A stretch of DNA of 64,000 nucleotides from assembly GCA_049315325.1 (NCBI GenBank), contig JBMOKJ010000005.1:124001-188000 (forward strand), in the 5' to 3' direction. The first letter of the stretch is position 1. Every line of letters begins with the position of its first letter. Origin of the DNA: CAXXIC01 sp049315325 (GTDB taxonomy: Bacteria; Bacteroidota; Bacteroidia; Bacteroidales; UBA7332). Both the position numbers and the translations under genes were made by a program. Shown piece by piece: positions 8,251 to 17,112 of this stretch. Under the pieces are notes generated by a model. It made no database searches and was not told where the DNA came from. It saw nothing but the letters and a program-made list of their open reading frames with translations.

Positions 8251-11200
8251 TGATTTCAGATTTAGCGCTGAAGCGTCCCATCGGTTCGGTGGTGATGAGT
8301 TTGGCGATTATTCTTTTGGGAATTGTCGGGTATAATTTTCTCGGTGTTCGCCTTTTTCCGGCGATTGACCCTCCGATTATCACGGTACAAACAACCTACA
8401 CGGGCGCGAATGCCGAGATTATGGAGTCGCAGATTACCGAACCGCTCGAAAAAACCATCAACGGCATCGAAGGGGTGAAGTCCATCTCTTCATCTTCTGC
8501 CATTGGCTCGAGCACGATTACCGTGGAGTTTGACCTCAATGCCAATTTAGAAAAAGCGGCTAACGATGTGCGCGATAAAGTGTCACAAGCCACCCGCAAT
8601 CTGCCGCAAGACCTCGATGCCCCTCCGGTGGTGACCAAAGCCGATGCCAATAGCGAGCCGATCATCTACCTGATTGCCGAAAGTTCGACAATGAATTCGG
8701 TAGAATTGAGTGACTACGCCGAAAATGTGCTTCAGGAGAAGTTTCAAACCATACCGGGCGTGAGTGCTGTTAACATCTTCGGTCAACAACGCCCCGCTAT
8801 GCGTCTGTGGCTCAACCCTGAGAAGCTTGCGGCCTACAACCTGACAGCCGGTGATGTAAAAGCTGCGCTCAACGAAGAGAATGTGGAGATGCCAGGAGGA
8901 AAAATACGTGGTACGGCTACCGAATTGACGGTGAAAACCTACGGCCGTTTGGTGACAGAAGAAGACTTCAATAACCTAATCATCAAACAGACAGATAACC
9001 AAATCGTGCGCCTGAGTGATGTGGGCGAAGCGGTGCTAGGTCCGCAGAACGAGGAGACGGGGGCTACTATTAATGGAGTGACAGGTGTTACTTTGGTAAT
9101 TATTCCTTTACCTGGCGCAAACGATATTCAGATTGCAGATGAGTTCTACAAACGGTTCGATCAAATCAGCAAGAATCTGCCGAAAGGAATGAAGCTCAAC
9201 ATTGGTCGCGATAAGACAGTCTTCGTTCGGCAATCGGTGGATGATGTTTTGGAGACTCTCGCCATTGCCATTTCGCTGGTGGTGATTATCATATTCCTTT
9301 TCTTCCGCAACTGGACGATTGCCTTGCGACCTCTCATCGACATTCCGGTGTCGTTAATCGGGACGTTTTTCATCATGTATCTGTTCGATTTCTCGATTAA
9401 TATCTTGACGTTGCTCGGTATTGTGCTAGCTACCGGATTGGTGGTGGACGATGGGATTGTGGTCACCGAAAACATCTACAAGCGCATCGAGCGTGGCATG
9501 GACAAGTGGCAGGCAGCTTTCGAAGGCACGCGCGAGATCTTTTTCGCAGTTATCTCTACTTCGCTGACACTGGCGATTGTCTTTATCCCCGTCATCTTTT
9601 TGCAAGGCTTTACAGGACGTTTATTCCGCGAATTTGGCATTGTGGTGGCAGGTGCCGTGTTGATTTCGGCATTCGTATCATTGACGCTGACACCAGTTCT
9701 GAATGTGAAAATGGGCGGATCAGGCGGACATTCACGGTTCTACAATGCTACAGAGTTTATTTTTGTAGGAATGGAGAACAGCTACCGCCGTTGGCTGCAC
9801 TATTTTATCGAACGAAAAGGGATTTCGTTTATCGTGTTGGGAATTTGTGTGGGGTTGATAGTTTTGTTTACTTTTCTTTTGAAGTCGGAACTGGCGCCGC
9901 TGGAAGATCATAGCTTTGTGCGCACAAGCTTAACAGCTCCCGAAGGAACGGAATTCGACGCGACCAAAAACATCATCGACGAAGTTGCTCGAATGCAGCA
10001 AGATTCGATTCAAGGGATCAATTACGTAATGGCTCGATATGGTGGTGGCATGTCAAGTACAAGTGCCAATACCGGAACCATCACCACCTTTCTGACCGAA
10101 CCTAAAGAACGGAAGATGTCGCAACAGCAGGTGTACGACAAACTCTCTGCCATTTACAAACGAATACCCGATGCGCGCATAATTGCGAGTCAGGAGCAAA
10201 CGATTTCTATCGGTTCGTCGCGCGGACTTCCGGTACAGTTTGTGTTGCAGAACCTCGATTTCGACAAACTACACGAGGTTTTGCCCAAATTTATGGAAGA
10301 GGCGCGCAACAGTTCTTTATTTAGTCAGGTGGATGTTGATTTGAAGTTCAACAAGCCGGAGCTGAACATTGTGGTCGACCGAATGAAGGCCACCAGCATG
10401 GGCGTGAACGAGCGGGACGTGTCTGATGCACTGAACAATGCGTTGAGCGGCAGCCGATACGGTTATTTTCTGAAAAACAACAAACAATACTACGTCATCG
10501 GACAGCTCGAACGCGAGAACCGCAGCCTACCCGAGAATATTTCGTCGATTTATGTGCGCAACATCAACGGCGATATGGTGCAACTCGACAACCTCGTGAA
10601 GATGGACGAAAACAGCAATCCGCCGACGCTCTATCACTTCAATCGCTACAAGTCGGCAACCGTTTCGGCAAACACAGCTCCGGGAAAGACGTTGGGCGAA
10701 GGTATCAAAGAGATGCAGCGCATTGCCGATAAACTACTCGATAGCTCATTCAACACGGCGCTGAATGGTCCATCGCGCGACTTTGCCGAGAGTAGTTCCA
10801 ATATTTCGTTCGCCCTCATTCTGGCGCTGCTGCTCATCTATCTGATTCTAGCAGCGCAGTTCGAGAGTTTCCGCGATCCGTTCATCATTATGCTCACGGT
10901 GCCGATGGCGATTGCTGGTGCAATGCTTTCGCTCTGGGTATGCGGGCAGACGATGAATATTTTCTCCGAAATCGGGATGATACTGCTCATTGGAATTGTG
11001 ACCAAAAACGGTATTCTGATTGTGGAATTTGCCAACCAGAAATACAAAACCGGTCTGTCGAAAAAAGATGCGGCCTTCGAAGCAGCATCTGCGCGTCTGC
11101 GTCCGATTCTGATGACCTCGCTGGCAACCATTTTCGGTGCTTTACCGATTGCATTTGCACTCGGAGCCGGTGCGCAGAGTCGCATTCCGTTGGGAATAGT

Positions 11201-11285
11201 GGTGGTGGGCGGTCTGCTGTTTTCGCTCGTGCTCACGCTGTTTATTATTCCGGTAATGTATATTTTGATGTCGGCTAAAAAATAA
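8247..11285 (+). CDS. RND efflux permease, HAE1/AcrB family
   Basis: A 1012-residue inner-membrane proton-driven pump with the usual twelve helices and two large periplasmic loops. The proton-relay pair Asp401-Asp402 is in GLVVDDGIVVTEN, matching AcrB Asp407/408, and the helix-10 lysine is in TKNGILIVEF. The N-terminus has the conserved FPAIDPPII near 37-45. ATGs at 8247 and 8250 are both possible. With the adaptor before it and TolC after it, it forms a complete tripartite exporter of hydrophobic drugs or solvents. No regulator is adjacent. Confidence 0.95.
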   Translation: MMISDLALKRPIGSVVMSLAIILLGIVGYNFLGVRLFPAIDPPIITVQTTYTGANAEIMESQITEPLEKTINGIEGVKSISSSSAIGSSTITVEFDLNANLEKAANDVRDKVSQATRNLPQDLDAPPVVTKADANSEPIIYLIAESSTMNSVELSDYAENVLQEKFQTIPGVSAVNIFGQQRPAMRLWLNPEKLAAYNLTAGDVKAALNEENVEMPGGKIRGTATELTVKTYGRLVTEEDFNNLIIKQTDNQIVRLSDVGEAVLGPQNEETGATINGVTGVTLVIIPLPGANDIQIADEFYKRFDQISKNLPKGMKLNIGRDKTVFVRQSVDDVLETLAIAISLVVIIIFLFFRNWTIALRPLIDIPVSLIGTFFIMYLFDFSINILTLLGIVLATGLVVDDGIVVTENIYKRIERGMDKWQAAFEGTREIFFAVISTSLTLAIVFIPVIFLQGFTGRLFREFGIVVAGAVLISAFVSLTLTPVLNVKMGGSGGHSRFYNATEFIFVGMENSYRRWLHYFIERKGISFIVLGICVGLIVLFTFLLKSELAPLEDHSFVRTSLTAPEGTEFDATKNIIDEVARMQQDSIQGINYVMARYGGGMSSTSANTGTITTFLTEPKERKMSQQQVYDKLSAIYKRIPDARIIASQEQTISIGSSRGLPVQFVLQNLDFDKLHEVLPKFMEEARNSSLFSQVDVDLKFNKPELNIVVDRMKATSMGVNERDVSDALNNALSGSRYGYFLKNNKQYYVIGQLERENRSLPENISSIYVRNINGDMVQLDNLVKMDENSNPPTLYHFNRYKSATVSANTAPGKTLGEGIKEMQRIADKLLDSSFNTALNGPSRDFAESSSNISFALILALLLIYLILAAQFESFRDPFIIMLTVPMAIAGAMLSLWVCGQTMNIFSEIGMILLIGIVTKNGILIVEFANQKYKTGLSKKDAAFEAASARLRPILMTSLATIFGALPIAFALGAGAQSRIPLGIVVVGGLLFSLVLTLFIIPVMYILMSAKK

Positions 11286-11294
11286 TTTCTACGC

Positions 11295-12587
11295 ATGAAA
11301 AAACTACTTCTATTTCTCCTCATATTAATCAGTTGTGCCATTCAGGCTCAACAACTGTTGACCATCGACGATGCCGTGGCCAAAGCGTTGAAAAACAACT
11401 ACAACATACAAGTGGCGCACACCGATGCAGACATTGCCAGACTCAACAACACGTTAGGCAACGCTGGCATGCTGCCCAATGTATCAGCTAACGGCTCTGG
11501 GACGTATCAACAAAACGATGTGACGCTCAAAACCGCGACCGCCGGCGAGACACACACTCCGATTGTGAACACGAAAAACCTCGGTGCGAATGTGGAGCTG
11601 ACGTGGAAACTTTTCGACGGTGGTAAGATGTTTGTGACCAAAAGCAAACTGAATGAAATTGAGGCGTTGGGCGAAATCCAGTTTCGCGAGCAAATGATGC
11701 AGAGTCTCTACAATGTGGTGGCGGCTTACTACGATGTGGTGCGTCAGCAGCAGCAACTCAAAGCCATCGAAGAGGCCATCAACTACAACCGCGAGCGGGT
11801 GAAGATAGCGCAACTAGCCTTCACCTCGGGTGCCGCGGCAAAGACCGATTTGCTTCAGGCGAAAATTGATTTAAATGTGTTTACGGAAAATGCGGTCAAT
11901 CAGCAAGCAGCTATTTTGGCGGCCAAACGAACGTTGAATATGTTGTTAGGCGAAAATCGTGAGGCAGATTTTACCGTGTCCGAAGATATTCCGCTCACGT
12001 ATCAGCCCGATAAAGCGGCTCTTTATGGTAAATTGATGACAGCCAACCCATCGCTGTTAGCTATCGGCAAACAGAAAGAGATAGCACAGTTGTCGATGAA
12101 GGAAAACGAGAGAGCCTACCTGCCGCAGTTGAATTTCAGAACTGGATATTATCTTTCGAATACGGATAATTCTACCGGACAGACGTTGCTCAACAAAACC
12201 TACGGACCACAAATTGGCGGCTCGTTGTCGATTCCGCTGTTTACAGGTGGTGAGACACGCCGCAAAGTGAACGTTTCACGCATGGAACTCAAAGCAACGG
12301 ACTTTGCGCTCGAGAATGCGAAGATTGCCATCGGCACCGAACTTCAAAACGCATTGACAGCCTTCGAAAATCAAAAACAACTGGTGGAACTAGAAACAGA
12401 AAATAATCTGTTGACCAAAGAGAACCTCGACATCAGTCTGAGCCGCCTCCGATTGGGGCAAACCACTTCGCTCGAAGTGCATCTGGCGCAGGAGAGTTTT
12501 GTGCAATCGGCCACCCGACTGACCAACTTCAAATATAATCTAAAGATTGCGGAAGCCAAACTCAAACAGCTGTTGGCGGAGTTTTAA
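11295..12587 (+). CDS. TolC-family outer-membrane efflux channel
   Basis: A 430-residue outer-membrane factor with a signal peptide (1-18, IQA|QQ) and the duplicated helix-strand layout of TolC. The periplasmic-tip motifs are visible in both halves: FTSGAAAKTDLLQAKIDL and LRLGQTTSLEVHLAQESF. It starts 9 bp after the pump gene and completes the three-gene efflux operon. It ends 3 bp from the convergent DUF6157 gene, with no obvious terminator between. Confidence 0.93.
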   Translation: MKKLLLFLLILISCAIQAQQLLTIDDAVAKALKNNYNIQVAHTDADIARLNNTLGNAGMLPNVSANGSGTYQQNDVTLKTATAGETHTPIVNTKNLGANVELTWKLFDGGKMFVTKSKLNEIEALGEIQFREQMMQSLYNVVAAYYDVVRQQQQLKAIEEAINYNRERVKIAQLAFTSGAAAKTDLLQAKIDLNVFTENAVNQQAAILAAKRTLNMLLGENREADFTVSEDIPLTYQPDKAALYGKLMTANPSLLAIGKQKEIAQLSMKENERAYLPQLNFRTGYYLSNTDNSTGQTLLNKTYGPQIGGSLSIPLFTGGETRRKVNVSRMELKATDFALENAKIAIGTELQNALTAFENQKQLVELETENNLLTKENLDISLSRLRLGQTTSLEVHLAQESFVQSATRLTNFKYNLKIAEAKLKQLLAEF

Positions 12588-12590
12588 CGA

Positions 12591-13007
12591 CTATTTTCGG
12601 GTGGAGCGCATCGCTTTCACCTTTTCGACCGAAGCGTCGTTGAGTAATCGTTCGTACTCTTCCGATTCTACTCCAAAAATAGCAATCTTTCCTTCTGCAT
12701 TGCTGTGCACGCCCCATCCGTAGCGCTTCGATAGGGGCGAACAACGCAGGCACGCTTGTCCTTTCGAGAAAAACAATGTGCGTGCCGATTCCAATTCACT
12801 TTCAATCAACTCATTTTTGACGGCAAAGGTCTCGAATACCACATCGTCCGACGTGTATTCGTAAGGATGTTTGCTCACAAAATCGAACTGAATATTAGCA
12901 ATGGAGGGCGAATCGCCTTTGATGGGAGGCGTTGTGCCACACGTGGCCGATGAATCATCGGCCACTTCAATCAGCGTGTTGCGGTAGTTGGTGGTGTGAG
13001 TTTTCAT
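12591..13007 (-). CDS. DUF6157 family protein
   Basis: A 138-residue soluble protein that I recognise as DUF6157: MKTHTTNYRNTLIEVADD at the start, GDSPSIANIQFDF, the YTSDDVVFETFAVKN segment and CLRCSPLSKRYGWGVH near the end. No function is established for the family. There is a CxxC near residue 98 that could bind metal or take part in redox, but this is a guess. The ATG at 13007 begins the conserved part; the frame open to 13121 adds a non-conserved leader. It is divergent from the putative copper-acquisition genes and convergent with the TolC gene. Confidence 0.82.
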   Translation of the reverse strand: MKTHTTNYRNTLIEVADDSSATCGTTPPIKGDSPSIANIQFDFVSKHPYEYTSDDVVFETFAVKNELIESELESARTLFFSKGQACLRCSPLSKRYGWGVHSNAEGKIAIFGVESEEYERLLNDASVEKVKAMRSTRK

Positions 13008-13139
13008 TGGAAATGACTTTGTACTAAAACAGGATTCTGAGCAGTTTTGTTTGTTAAGAAGGAGTTTTGCGGCGGAAGTCAATTCCGTTAGTCTGTTTAA
13101 AGAACGAACTTTTTGAAACAACCGTTGTTCTTTAAGCTA

Positions 13140-13520
13140 ATGAAAAATCGCGCCATAGCCATATTGCATTTGATCGTTTTGCTGGTATTCCTAGCAAAAC
13201 CCATATTGCCGTATATCGAATACGCGCTTTTCAAAGAGTACATCGCCAAAAATCTGTGCGAAAACCGCGACAAGCCCAAAAGCTGCTGCGAAGGAAAGTG
13301 TTTTCTCAAAAAGGAGTTGAAAAAGAACAGCGAAAGCGGCGAATCTGCTCCCAAAACTGAAAATAAAAAGACCCATGACAAGAGCGAAGTGAAGGAGTTT
13401 CTGTCTGCTCACGTTGCTCAACTAGCGTTATCCGAAAAAGATATTAATTATATTCAATACATCGAGCGATTGATGCCATCTACCTGCATCGACGCAATTT
13501 TTATTCCACCCGAAGTTTAA
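13140..13520 (+). CDS. small Cys-rich membrane protein, possible metal handling
   Basis: A 126-residue protein with one N-terminal membrane segment (about 4-30), a short Tyr/Lys region, then a cysteine block (LCENRDKPKSCCEGKCFLKK) followed by a charged Lys/Glu/Ser tail and one more Cys near the end. Proteins with a CCEGKC block recur in Bacteroidota, but I know no assigned function. The cysteines would lie outside the inner membrane if it is N-in. It precedes a Met/His-rich lipoprotein and a Met/Cys-rich TonB receptor, which suggests copper binding or delivery; this is inference. The frame can start at a TTG at 13113, but the first ATG is 13140. Confidence 0.7.
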   Translation: MKNRAIAILHLIVLLVFLAKPILPYIEYALFKEYIAKNLCENRDKPKSCCEGKCFLKKELKKNSESGESAPKTENKKTHDKSEVKEFLSAHVAQLALSEKDINYIQYIERLMPSTCIDAIFIPPEV

Positions 13521-13630
13521 TTTCATTATTTATTATTTCTGAGCAATCGAGTGCATTCTTAAATGTACTCAAATATTGTTTTCAACAATTTCGTGATAAT
13601 TGTTGATGCATCAGGATGAGCATAAAGAAA

Positions 13631-13709
13631 AACTATGTGGCCTACTGTGTCTATGTGGTAAATTTTCTTTGCGCTCTCTGCGAATACTTTGCGCCCTTTG
13701 CGGTTTGAA
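13631..13709. repeat. dispersed low-complexity repeat (CTATGTG / CTTTGCG type)
   Basis: Degenerate iterations of CTATGTG followed by CTTTGCGCTCTCTGCG and CTTTGCGCCCTTTGCGG, lying between the Cys-rich gene and the lipoprotein gene. Related short iterations occur at 30957, 32448 and 36757. The 245-bp gap otherwise holds nothing that I can name. Confidence 0.5.
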
Positions 13710-13765
13710 AACACGCTGGATAGCAAGACTATTCTTTATTATATTTACAATAAACTAAAACAAAA

Positions 13766-14605
13766 ATGAAAACTTCGATTATAAAATTATTCTTCGTATT
13801 TGCTATTTCAACGCTCTTTTTCTCGTGTGATAAAGAAAACACATTTACTGCTACCGATCCACTTTCGGGATTAGTCAAACTAAAAGAGGGTTATGCCATC
13901 GGGGCTGCCACTAAAGTCGAACTGTGGGGCAAAAAGAATTTTTTTGTTGGGTACAATAACGTGGTGGTAGTGCTCTACGATTCACTAAATCCAACGAAGA
14001 AAATCACCGATGCACACATACATTTTGAACCATTGATGACCATGAAAATGGGAATGATGACCAAAATGCATGCTTGTCCAGTAGAGAATCCTGCGGAAAC
14101 TGCGGTGAGCGATGTATTCCCCGGATCAATCTCCTTCATTATGGGATCAACTGGTGCAACTGGCTATTGGTCTTTAGGCGTGAGTGTGCACAACCATGTG
14201 ACGGACAAAGAGGGCGAAGTGAATTTCGATATCACAGTTGATAATCCTGCTACATCGAGCCTCAGCGTGTTTACTTCGCAAACAGCCGATAGCAGTAAGT
14301 ATGTATTAGCATTTGTGCAACCAACAACGCCTAAGGTGGGTATCAACGACATCGAGTTTACGCTCAATCGTATGGAAACAATGATGAGTTTCCCTGCGCA
14401 TGATTCGTGTACGTTCGAAATCACGCCTACCATGCCAAGTATGGGACACGGTTCGCCAAACAATGTCAACCCAGTGAGCATAGGCAATGGACACTACAAA
14501 GGCAAGGTGAACTTCACCATGACTGGCGAATGGAAAATCGATGTGTTGGTGAAAAAGAATGGCACGACGATTTCGAAAAACGCCTATTTCAATGTTATTC
14601 TTTAA
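13766..14605 (+). CDS. Met/His-rich lipoprotein with two YtkA/FixH-like domains
   Basis: A 279-residue lipoprotein (signal peptide, lipidated Cys21 in FFSC). Two similar beta-rich halves are visible: residues 37-160 and 180-279. The first carries a Met cluster (MTMKMGMMTKMHAC, 91-104), the second a MPSMGHGSP motif (223-231), the pattern of YtkA-like domains that often coordinate copper. It sits directly before, and overlaps by 14 bp, a TonB receptor with its own Met/His/Cys clusters, so a copper relay at the outer membrane is a reasonable inference. No catalytic motif is seen. Domain assignment is by pattern, not search. Confidence 0.72.
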   Translation: MKTSIIKLFFVFAISTLFFSCDKENTFTATDPLSGLVKLKEGYAIGAATKVELWGKKNFFVGYNNVVVVLYDSLNPTKKITDAHIHFEPLMTMKMGMMTKMHACPVENPAETAVSDVFPGSISFIMGSTGATGYWSLGVSVHNHVTDKEGEVNFDITVDNPATSSLSVFTSQTADSSKYVLAFVQPTTPKVGINDIEFTLNRMETMMSFPAHDSCTFEITPTMPSMGHGSPNNVNPVSIGNGHYKGKVNFTMTGEWKIDVLVKKNGTTISKNAYFNVIL

Positions 14606-16679
14606 TTGTTTCAAAGCCGGGGGAGTGCTCTCTTTCGGCTTTGTCGTTTTACTCCCTTTGGGTGCAATGTCTCAGATGCGCGATAGTACGAAACTAACCG
14701 AAAAGACGATTCGTCTGTCGGAAGTGAAGGTTGCAGCCACATTGCCATTGACCAACAACAAAGTGGTGGATTTCTACCGAACGAACCACTTTGCGACGCT
14801 CGACAACATCAACGCCCGGCTCGACGGGATGTCGCTCATCAAGCGCGGTGCCTATGCGCTGGAGCCGCAACTCAACGGCTTTTCGGGCGGACAGCTCAAC
14901 GTCACCATCGATGGTATGAAGCTATTTGGCGCCTGCACCGACAAGATGGATCCCATCACGTCGTATATCGAGCCGACGAATCTCAACAAGATTTCGGTGA
15001 AGCAGGGTACTTCGGGTTGCGAAAACGGCTGCACCGTAGGCGGAACGGTCGATATGACGCTGCAAGAACCCGATGAACTGACGAATCGACCCTTCTTTCT
15101 CGACCTCGGTGCGGGCTACGAAACCAATGCGAATAGCCGAAACCTGCTGCTTTCCACAGGATTTAGTAGTGGAAAATGGGCAATGGGCATCGATGGAGTA
15201 GTGCGCAATAACGACAACTACCGCGACGGCACAGGGCGAATTGTTCCCTTTTCGCAGTTCCGGAAAACAAACCTGCATTCGGTGTTGCGCTACAAAGCCG
15301 ATTCTGTTTCTACCTACAAAGCCGATCTGTTGATCGACGATGCGAGCAATGTCGGATATCCCGCTCTGCCAATGGATGTGTCGCTGGCGCAGGCCTACCT
15401 GTTTGCGTTGGAGTATCGCCGCAAAGGGGATTTCCCATTCAGGATAAAGGCATACGTCAACACTATTCGTCACGTTATGGACGATTCGCAGCGCGACAGC
15501 CTTTATCATCTGAAGGTGAAGCCCGAAGGCAAGCCCGACTCCGTCTATATGCGGATGGATATGCCGGGACGCAGCACCACGTTTGGGGCATTTGCCGAAA
15601 CCAACCGCACGTGGAGCGAACGCAACAAATTGCTGCTAAAGGTCGATAACTACACCAATCAGTCGATTGCCGAAATGACGATGCACATGCACTACCCTGG
15701 CTTCCCGCCCGAACGGCTGATGTATATGCAGACGTGGCCCGAAATGCTGCGCAATGTAAGTGGTATTTTTGCGCAAAACACTACGTTTATTTCGCAAGAC
15801 CTAGCACTGACGGTGAATGGACGCCTCGACTTCAATGTGGATGTGATGCTATCTGATTCTGGCAGGAAGCAATTTTCGGTTTTTGGGTACAACTTGCCCA
15901 ATGTTCAGTCGCGATTTGTAAAAAGTGCCAACGTCATCGCGCAATATCAATTATTGAAAAGTCTTTCGGTGACCGCCACTGTTGGATATTCCGAGCGAAT
16001 GCCGACCATCGGCGAGCGATTGGGGTATTACCTCTATGTGGCGTACGACGGATACGATTACATCGGCAATCCCAATATTCGAACCGAGAAATCGAACTTC
16101 GCGCGTTTGCAGTTGCAGTGGACGCATCCGGTGTGGAAGGTCAATTTCAGTCAGTCATACAGCTACGTCACCGATTATATTTTGGGTCAAAACGATGCCG
16201 CCATTCCGCCAATGAATTTCTATGCAAAAGGCATTCGGGTCTACACCAATCTGCCGGCAGCGAAGCTATACAGTGCCGATTTGCAACTGCTTTGCACGCC
16301 ATCGGATGCGTTGACTTTTTTCTGGAATTCGAAATACACCCGTGGCGAAATGAGCTCCGGCAGTGCGTTGCCGCTGATGGCACCGCTCAAGAATGTATTG
16401 GCGGTTCAGTATAAAATAGGGAGTTTTATGCTTCAAGCCGAAGGTGAATCAGCTTTGGCACAACACCGCATCAATGCCGATTATGGTGAAAAAGCCACAC
16501 CAGGTTATGCAGTTGCAAATGCCAAATGTAGCTACGAAAAACAGCTTCACCATCACTCGCTTCGCTTGAGTGTGGGCGTTTCGAACCTTTTCGACCGCGC
16601 TTACTACGAGCACCTGGACTGGGGACGCATCAACCGCCCAGGTCGCAGCGTTGATTTGTATGTGGGATATGGTTTTTGA
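14592..16679 (+). CDS. TonB-dependent receptor, probably for copper
   Basis: A 695-residue outer-membrane receptor with signal peptide (about 1-29). The plug includes TIDGMKLFGACTDKMDPITS and GTSGCENGCTVGG, recalling the MDP segment of OprC/NosA copper receptors; three cysteines lie here. The barrel has Met/His clusters YMRMDMPG and EMTMHMHYPG plus MYMQTWPEM, suitable for copper. It ends in the aromatic YVGYGF. The ATG at 14592 lies inside the upstream lipoprotein gene (14-bp overlap); the frame also stays open to 14559, but the segment from 14592 looks like a signal peptide. There is no carboxypeptidase-like N-terminal domain, unlike the receptor at 39.6 kb. Substrate is inferred from residues and neighbours. 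Confidence 0.82.
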   Translation: MLFFNCFKAGGVLSFGFVVLLPLGAMSQMRDSTKLTEKTIRLSEVKVAATLPLTNNKVVDFYRTNHFATLDNINARLDGMSLIKRGAYALEPQLNGFSGGQLNVTIDGMKLFGACTDKMDPITSYIEPTNLNKISVKQGTSGCENGCTVGGTVDMTLQEPDELTNRPFFLDLGAGYETNANSRNLLLSTGFSSGKWAMGIDGVVRNNDNYRDGTGRIVPFSQFRKTNLHSVLRYKADSVSTYKADLLIDDASNVGYPALPMDVSLAQAYLFALEYRRKGDFPFRIKAYVNTIRHVMDDSQRDSLYHLKVKPEGKPDSVYMRMDMPGRSTTFGAFAETNRTWSERNKLLLKVDNYTNQSIAEMTMHMHYPGFPPERLMYMQTWPEMLRNVSGIFAQNTTFISQDLALTVNGRLDFNVDVMLSDSGRKQFSVFGYNLPNVQSRFVKSANVIAQYQLLKSLSVTATVGYSERMPTIGERLGYYLYVAYDGYDYIGNPNIRTEKSNFARLQLQWTHPVWKVNFSQSYSYVTDYILGQNDAAIPPMNFYAKGIRVYTNLPAAKLYSADLQLLCTPSDALTFFWNSKYTRGEMSSGSALPLMAPLKNVLAVQYKIGSFMLQAEGESALAQHRINADYGEKATPGYAVANAKCSYEKQLHHHSLRLSVGVSNLFDRAYYEHLDWGRINRPGRSVDLYVGYGF

Positions 16680-16700
16680 TTTGATTGAACGCAAAGGAAC

Positions 16701-16736
16701 AAAGACGCGAAGGGGGAATCTTTCGCGTCTTTATTT
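16701..16736 (+). terminator. terminator-like hairpin after the copper receptor
   Basis: AAAGACGCGAA at 16701-16711 pairs with TTCGCGTCTTT at 16722-16732, followed by ATTTG. The sequence also resembles the dispersed CAAAGACGCGAAG type repeats. Confidence 0.6.
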
Positions 16737-16770
16737 GAAATAATTCTTTGCCGCAAGAAATTGCTCACCT

Positions 16771-16960
16771 CCTTCGACTTTGTGCAATTTGTCGCAACAA
16801 ATAGTGAAAACTCCTTCGACTTGGAGCTATCTGCAATGCAGATTACGCCAAGTCCTTCGACTTGACACTATTTGTTGCGACAGATAACGCCAAATCGTAC
16901 GACTTGGAGCAATTTCTCGCGACGGATAGCTCCAAGTCCTTCGACGGAGCAAAATCTGTC
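16771..16960. repeat. degenerate 42-bp tandem array with long internal inverted repeats
   Basis: The block CCTTCGAC or a close variant starts at 16771, 16813, 16854, 16896 and 16938, a 41-42 bp period; half-period similarity near 21 bp is also visible. Exact inverted repeats are embedded: 17 nt at 16790-16806 against 16866-16882, and 12 nt at 16820-16831 against 16925-16936, so a transcript could fold strongly. Neither strand has a long open frame. The rest of the 16680-17112 gap shows no gene. Confidence 0.75.
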
Positions 16961-17112
16961 ACATAATTCTTCTGCTTTATGCCGCTATTTTATGTCTTAC
17001 TATCACTAATCTTCGTTAATCAATGTCTAATCAATTTGTTGTATTAGATTATTTGTTAAATTTGAATTTCGAAACACAACCCACAATTGTTGGCAGTTCA
17101 TAATTCAAACAA

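Noticed and set aside
14922..15509. 195-residue reverse frame opposite the copper receptor
   Set aside because: Antisense to the receptor plug and barrel; composition reflects the forward codons.
16771..16960. CRISPR array
   Set aside because: Units drift continuously along their length; there are no constant repeats separated by unique spacers and no cas genes in the window.
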